From Pseudomonadota bacterium (GTDB lineage Bacteria; Pseudomonadota; Gammaproteobacteria; Steroidobacterales; Woeseiaceae), in NCBI GenBank assembly GCA_022567775.1, contig JADFGH010000074.1, positions 1 to 8,985 on the forward strand: a DNA stretch of 8,985 bases. Direction: 5' to 3'. The position numbers and the translations under genes were made by a program. The notes under the pieces were generated by a model that saw only the letters and a list, made by a program, of their open reading frames with translations, was not told the origin of the DNA and made no database searches. Of this stretch, positions 7,327-8,985 are shown piece after piece (the first letter of the stretch is position 1; each line of letters opens with the position of its first letter).

Positions 7327-8202
7327 ATGAACGACAAACCGCCAAGTACCAATGGCCCAGGACAAAACGGAATTTTCAAACGCGTCATCCGCGCGATCAA
7401 AGGTGAGCCCTGGAGCCGGCAAGAAATACAGCAATTACTCAAACAGGCTGAAAGCGCCTTCGATCCCGAAGAGCAGGAGATGCTGAGCGGCGTTCTGGAA
7501 GTCGCCGAGATCCAGGTTCGCGAGGTCATGATTCCCAGGTCGCAAATGATCGTTATCGACCACGATCAAAGCCTCGACGATATGCTTACGGTCATTATCG
7601 ATTCCGGACATTCACGATTTCCGGTAATCGGGGAAGAGCGCGATGAAGTGCTAGGTATTCTGCTCGCCAAGGACTTATTGAAATTCTTTGGAAATCCGTC
7701 AGAAACGGAGCTGGATATCGAGAAATTCCTGCGGCCTGTGTCGGTGATCCCGGAATCGAAACGTCTTAATACATTACTCAAGGAATTCCGTGATAGCCAC
7801 CAGCACATGGCGATCGTCGTCGACGAATATGGTGGTGTGTCCGGATTGCTGACCATTGAAGACGTGCTTGAAGAGATAGTTGGTGAAATCGACGATGAGC
7901 ACGATCCGCAAGAGGCTGAATTTATCGAACCGGACGTCGATCTCGATGGCCGTCCCTGTTTTTCGGTGCGTGCGCTGACCCGAATAGAAGATTTCAACGA
8001 TTACTTCGGTTGCAACCTGACCGACGATGACGACTACGAGACGATCGGCGGGCTGGTTATGCATGAACTGGGCCGGCTTCCGCGGCCGGGTGAAAGCCTC
8101 GCATTCGGTGGCTTCGAGTTTCGTGTGACAGAAGCCGACCGGCGCCGCATCGACGCTTTGCAGGTGAATAAAATTCCGGATGCGTCTGCAGCCACCGGCT
8201 GA
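7327..8202 (+). CDS. corC: CorC/YbeX-type CBS-domain protein, magnesium/cobalt homeostasis
   Basis: Cytoplasmic CBS-pair protein linked to Mg2+/Co2+ efflux in enterobacteria; 291 residues from ATG 7327, against 292 in E. coli CorC. CBS 1 covers about residues 67-125 (VREVMIPRSQM, then SGHSRFPVIGEERDEVLGILLAKDLL), CBS 2 about 132-190 (HMAIVVDEYGGVSGLLTIEDVLEEIVGEI), and the CorC/HlyC C-terminal domain about 205-285 (TIGGLVMHELGRLPRPGE). There is no N-terminal DUF21 membrane domain, so it is CorC-like, not a full CorB-type transporter. The frame is open to ATG 7276, but 17 extra residues (MPRGSKIPAAQDDQTNQ) are not expected, and the predicted transcript start falls on that ATG; 7327 gives MNDKPPST, like the family. 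Neither start has a good Shine-Dalgarno (AGGA at 7307-7310 is 16 bases from 7327). The start choice is about 75% sure, the family near certain. Confidence 0.93.
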   Translation: MNDKPPSTNGPGQNGIFKRVIRAIKGEPWSRQEIQQLLKQAESAFDPEEQEMLSGVLEVAEIQVREVMIPRSQMIVIDHDQSLDDMLTVIIDSGHSRFPVIGEERDEVLGILLAKDLLKFFGNPSETELDIEKFLRPVSVIPESKRLNTLLKEFRDSHQHMAIVVDEYGGVSGLLTIEDVLEEIVGEIDDEHDPQEAEFIEPDVDLDGRPCFSVRALTRIEDFNDYFGCNLTDDDDYETIGGLVMHELGRLPRPGESLAFGGFEFRVTEADRRRIDALQVNKIPDASAATG

Positions 8203-8223
8203 TCCGGTCAATATCACCTTAAC

Positions 8224-8227
8224 GGAG
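8224..8227 (+). promoter_or_regulatory. Shine-Dalgarno of lnt
   Basis: GGAG lies 5 bases before GTG 8233 in the 30-base gap after corC. It decides in favour of this GTG start. Confidence 0.65.
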
Positions 8228-8232
8228 CACTT

Positions 8233-8985
8233 GTGCCGGAAAAGTTTTCGCTGACTAAAGTTTTTCACGGCCGCCCACGCCGTGCAAAATTGATGTTTTT
8301 CCTTGCGGGCGCTCTCCTGGTGGTGTCGTTTGCGCCTTTCGGCTGGTACCTGTTAGCGCCTTTGCTTTTATTGCCGCTACTGTATGGTTTCCTGGTTTCA
8401 AGTCCGCGAACGGCGGCAGCCTATGGCTTCTGGTTCGGTGCCGGGCTGTTCCTTGCGGGCACCTACTGGTTCTATATTTCAATTCACGTGTTCGGCCAGG
8501 CGCCGCTCATCCTGGCAATTTTCCTGCTGCTAGCGCTGGTCGTGATCATGGGTCTCTACTATGCGGCTGCAGGCTGGCTGACGGCCAGGCTCTGCGACGG
8601 AAAAGCCATGCGGCTGCTGCTGGTTGCGCCATCCGTCTGGGTGGCAATCGAATGGCTACGGGGCTGGTTCCTTAGCGGGTTTCCCTGGATGAGCCTGGGC
8701 TACGGCCAGATCGATTCTTCACTCGCCGGCATTGCGCCGGTCCTTGGCGTCTACGGACTATCGCTGGCAGTGGTGTTCAGCGCGACTGCCATGTTGGTTG
8801 CCGGAATCGGCAGACAGCGTCTGCGCTGGCGGCTGGCCGTCGCTGCGCTCTTACCCTGGGTTTGCGGATTTCTTTTACAGAATATTCAGTGGACCGAAGC
8901 AGCCGGTCCTGCGGTGCGCACGACCATCGTGCAGGGTGGTGTATCCCAGGACCGGAAATGGCTGCCTGAGCAATTCCGGCCAACG
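8233..8985 (+). CDS. lnt: Apolipoprotein N-acyltransferase Lnt, N-terminal half
   Basis: Inner-membrane enzyme that adds the third acyl chain to the N-terminal cysteine of lipoproteins before their sorting to the outer membrane. The frame runs from GTG 8233 to the right edge without a stop: 251 codons of a protein of about 510 residues. A short basic leader (PEKFSLTKVFHGRPRRAK) precedes a series of hydrophobic helices. Family blocks seen are SFAPFGWY, GFWFGAGLFLAGTYWFYISIHVFG, PSVWVAIEWLRGWFLSGFPWMSLGYGQ and LAGIAPVLGVYGLS. The last residues, TTIVQGGVSQDRKW, are the start of the nitrilase-like (CN-hydrolase) domain; the Glu-Lys-Cys catalytic residues lie beyond the edge and cannot be checked. 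It follows corC by 30 bases, as in other gammaproteobacteria, so shared transcription is likely. Confidence 0.96.
   Translation, partial: MPEKFSLTKVFHGRPRRAKLMFFLAGALLVVSFAPFGWYLLAPLLLLPLLYGFLVSSPRTAAAYGFWFGAGLFLAGTYWFYISIHVFGQAPLILAIFLLLALVVIMGLYYAAAGWLTARLCDGKAMRLLLVAPSVWVAIEWLRGWFLSGFPWMSLGYGQIDSSLAGIAPVLGVYGLSLAVVFSATAMLVAGIGRQRLRWRLAVAALLPWVCGFLLQNIQWTEAAGPAVRTTIVQGGVSQDRKWLPEQFRPT

Noticed and set aside
1..8985. A novel defence, mobile or biosynthetic system
   Set aside because: Every substantial coding stretch is assigned to a conserved gammaproteobacterial housekeeping family or a common MFS transporter, and the gaps are at most about 110 bases.

Overview
This window is a stretch of chromosomal housekeeping DNA from a gammaproteobacterium, with GC content in the mid-to-high 50s by eye. 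The protein sequences are close to their Escherichia coli and Pseudomonas counterparts. The order uvrA - MFS transporter - ssb is the one I know from Pseudomonas-type genomes, and miaB - phoH/ybeZ - ybeY - corC/ybeX - lnt is the classic gammaproteobacterial order. I cannot name a genus. I see no mobile element, CRISPR array, tRNA, rRNA or phage gene.

Layout: (1) 1-2458, minus strand: the first 819 codons of uvrA, which runs off the left edge. (2) 2459-2544: a divergent intergenic region with a degenerate LexA-box-like sequence. (3) 2545-3723, plus strand: a YajR-like MFS transporter that ends without the extra C-terminal domain of E. coli YajR. (4) 3724-3834: the ssb promoter and leader, with a strong Shine-Dalgarno sequence and two possible, mutually exclusive stems. 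(5) 3835-4281: ssb. (6) 4289-5629: miaB, starting with GTG only 7 bases after the ssb stop. (7) 5630-5732: a spacer in front of phoH. (8) 5733-6728 phoH (TTG start), 6706-7230 ybeY (overlapping phoH), 7327-8202 corC, and 8233 to the right edge lnt (GTG start, partial).

How the genes fit together: UvrA (damage recognition in nucleotide excision repair) and SSB (single-stranded DNA binding) form a DNA-maintenance pair around the transporter. The genes from miaB onward cover tRNA modification (MiaB), an ATPase with a partner endoribonuclease in rRNA and ribosome quality control (PhoH and YbeY), a CBS-domain protein tied to divalent-cation homeostasis (CorC), and lipoprotein N-acylation (Lnt). 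All genes from the MFS transporter to lnt point the same way with short gaps, so co-transcription is plausible, with likely internal promoters before ssb and corC and possibly before phoH.

No previously undescribed system is evident. The points most worth checking are the ssb leader, the direct ssb-miaB junction that joins two modules separate in E. coli, the run of non-ATG starts, and the possible regulatory sites.
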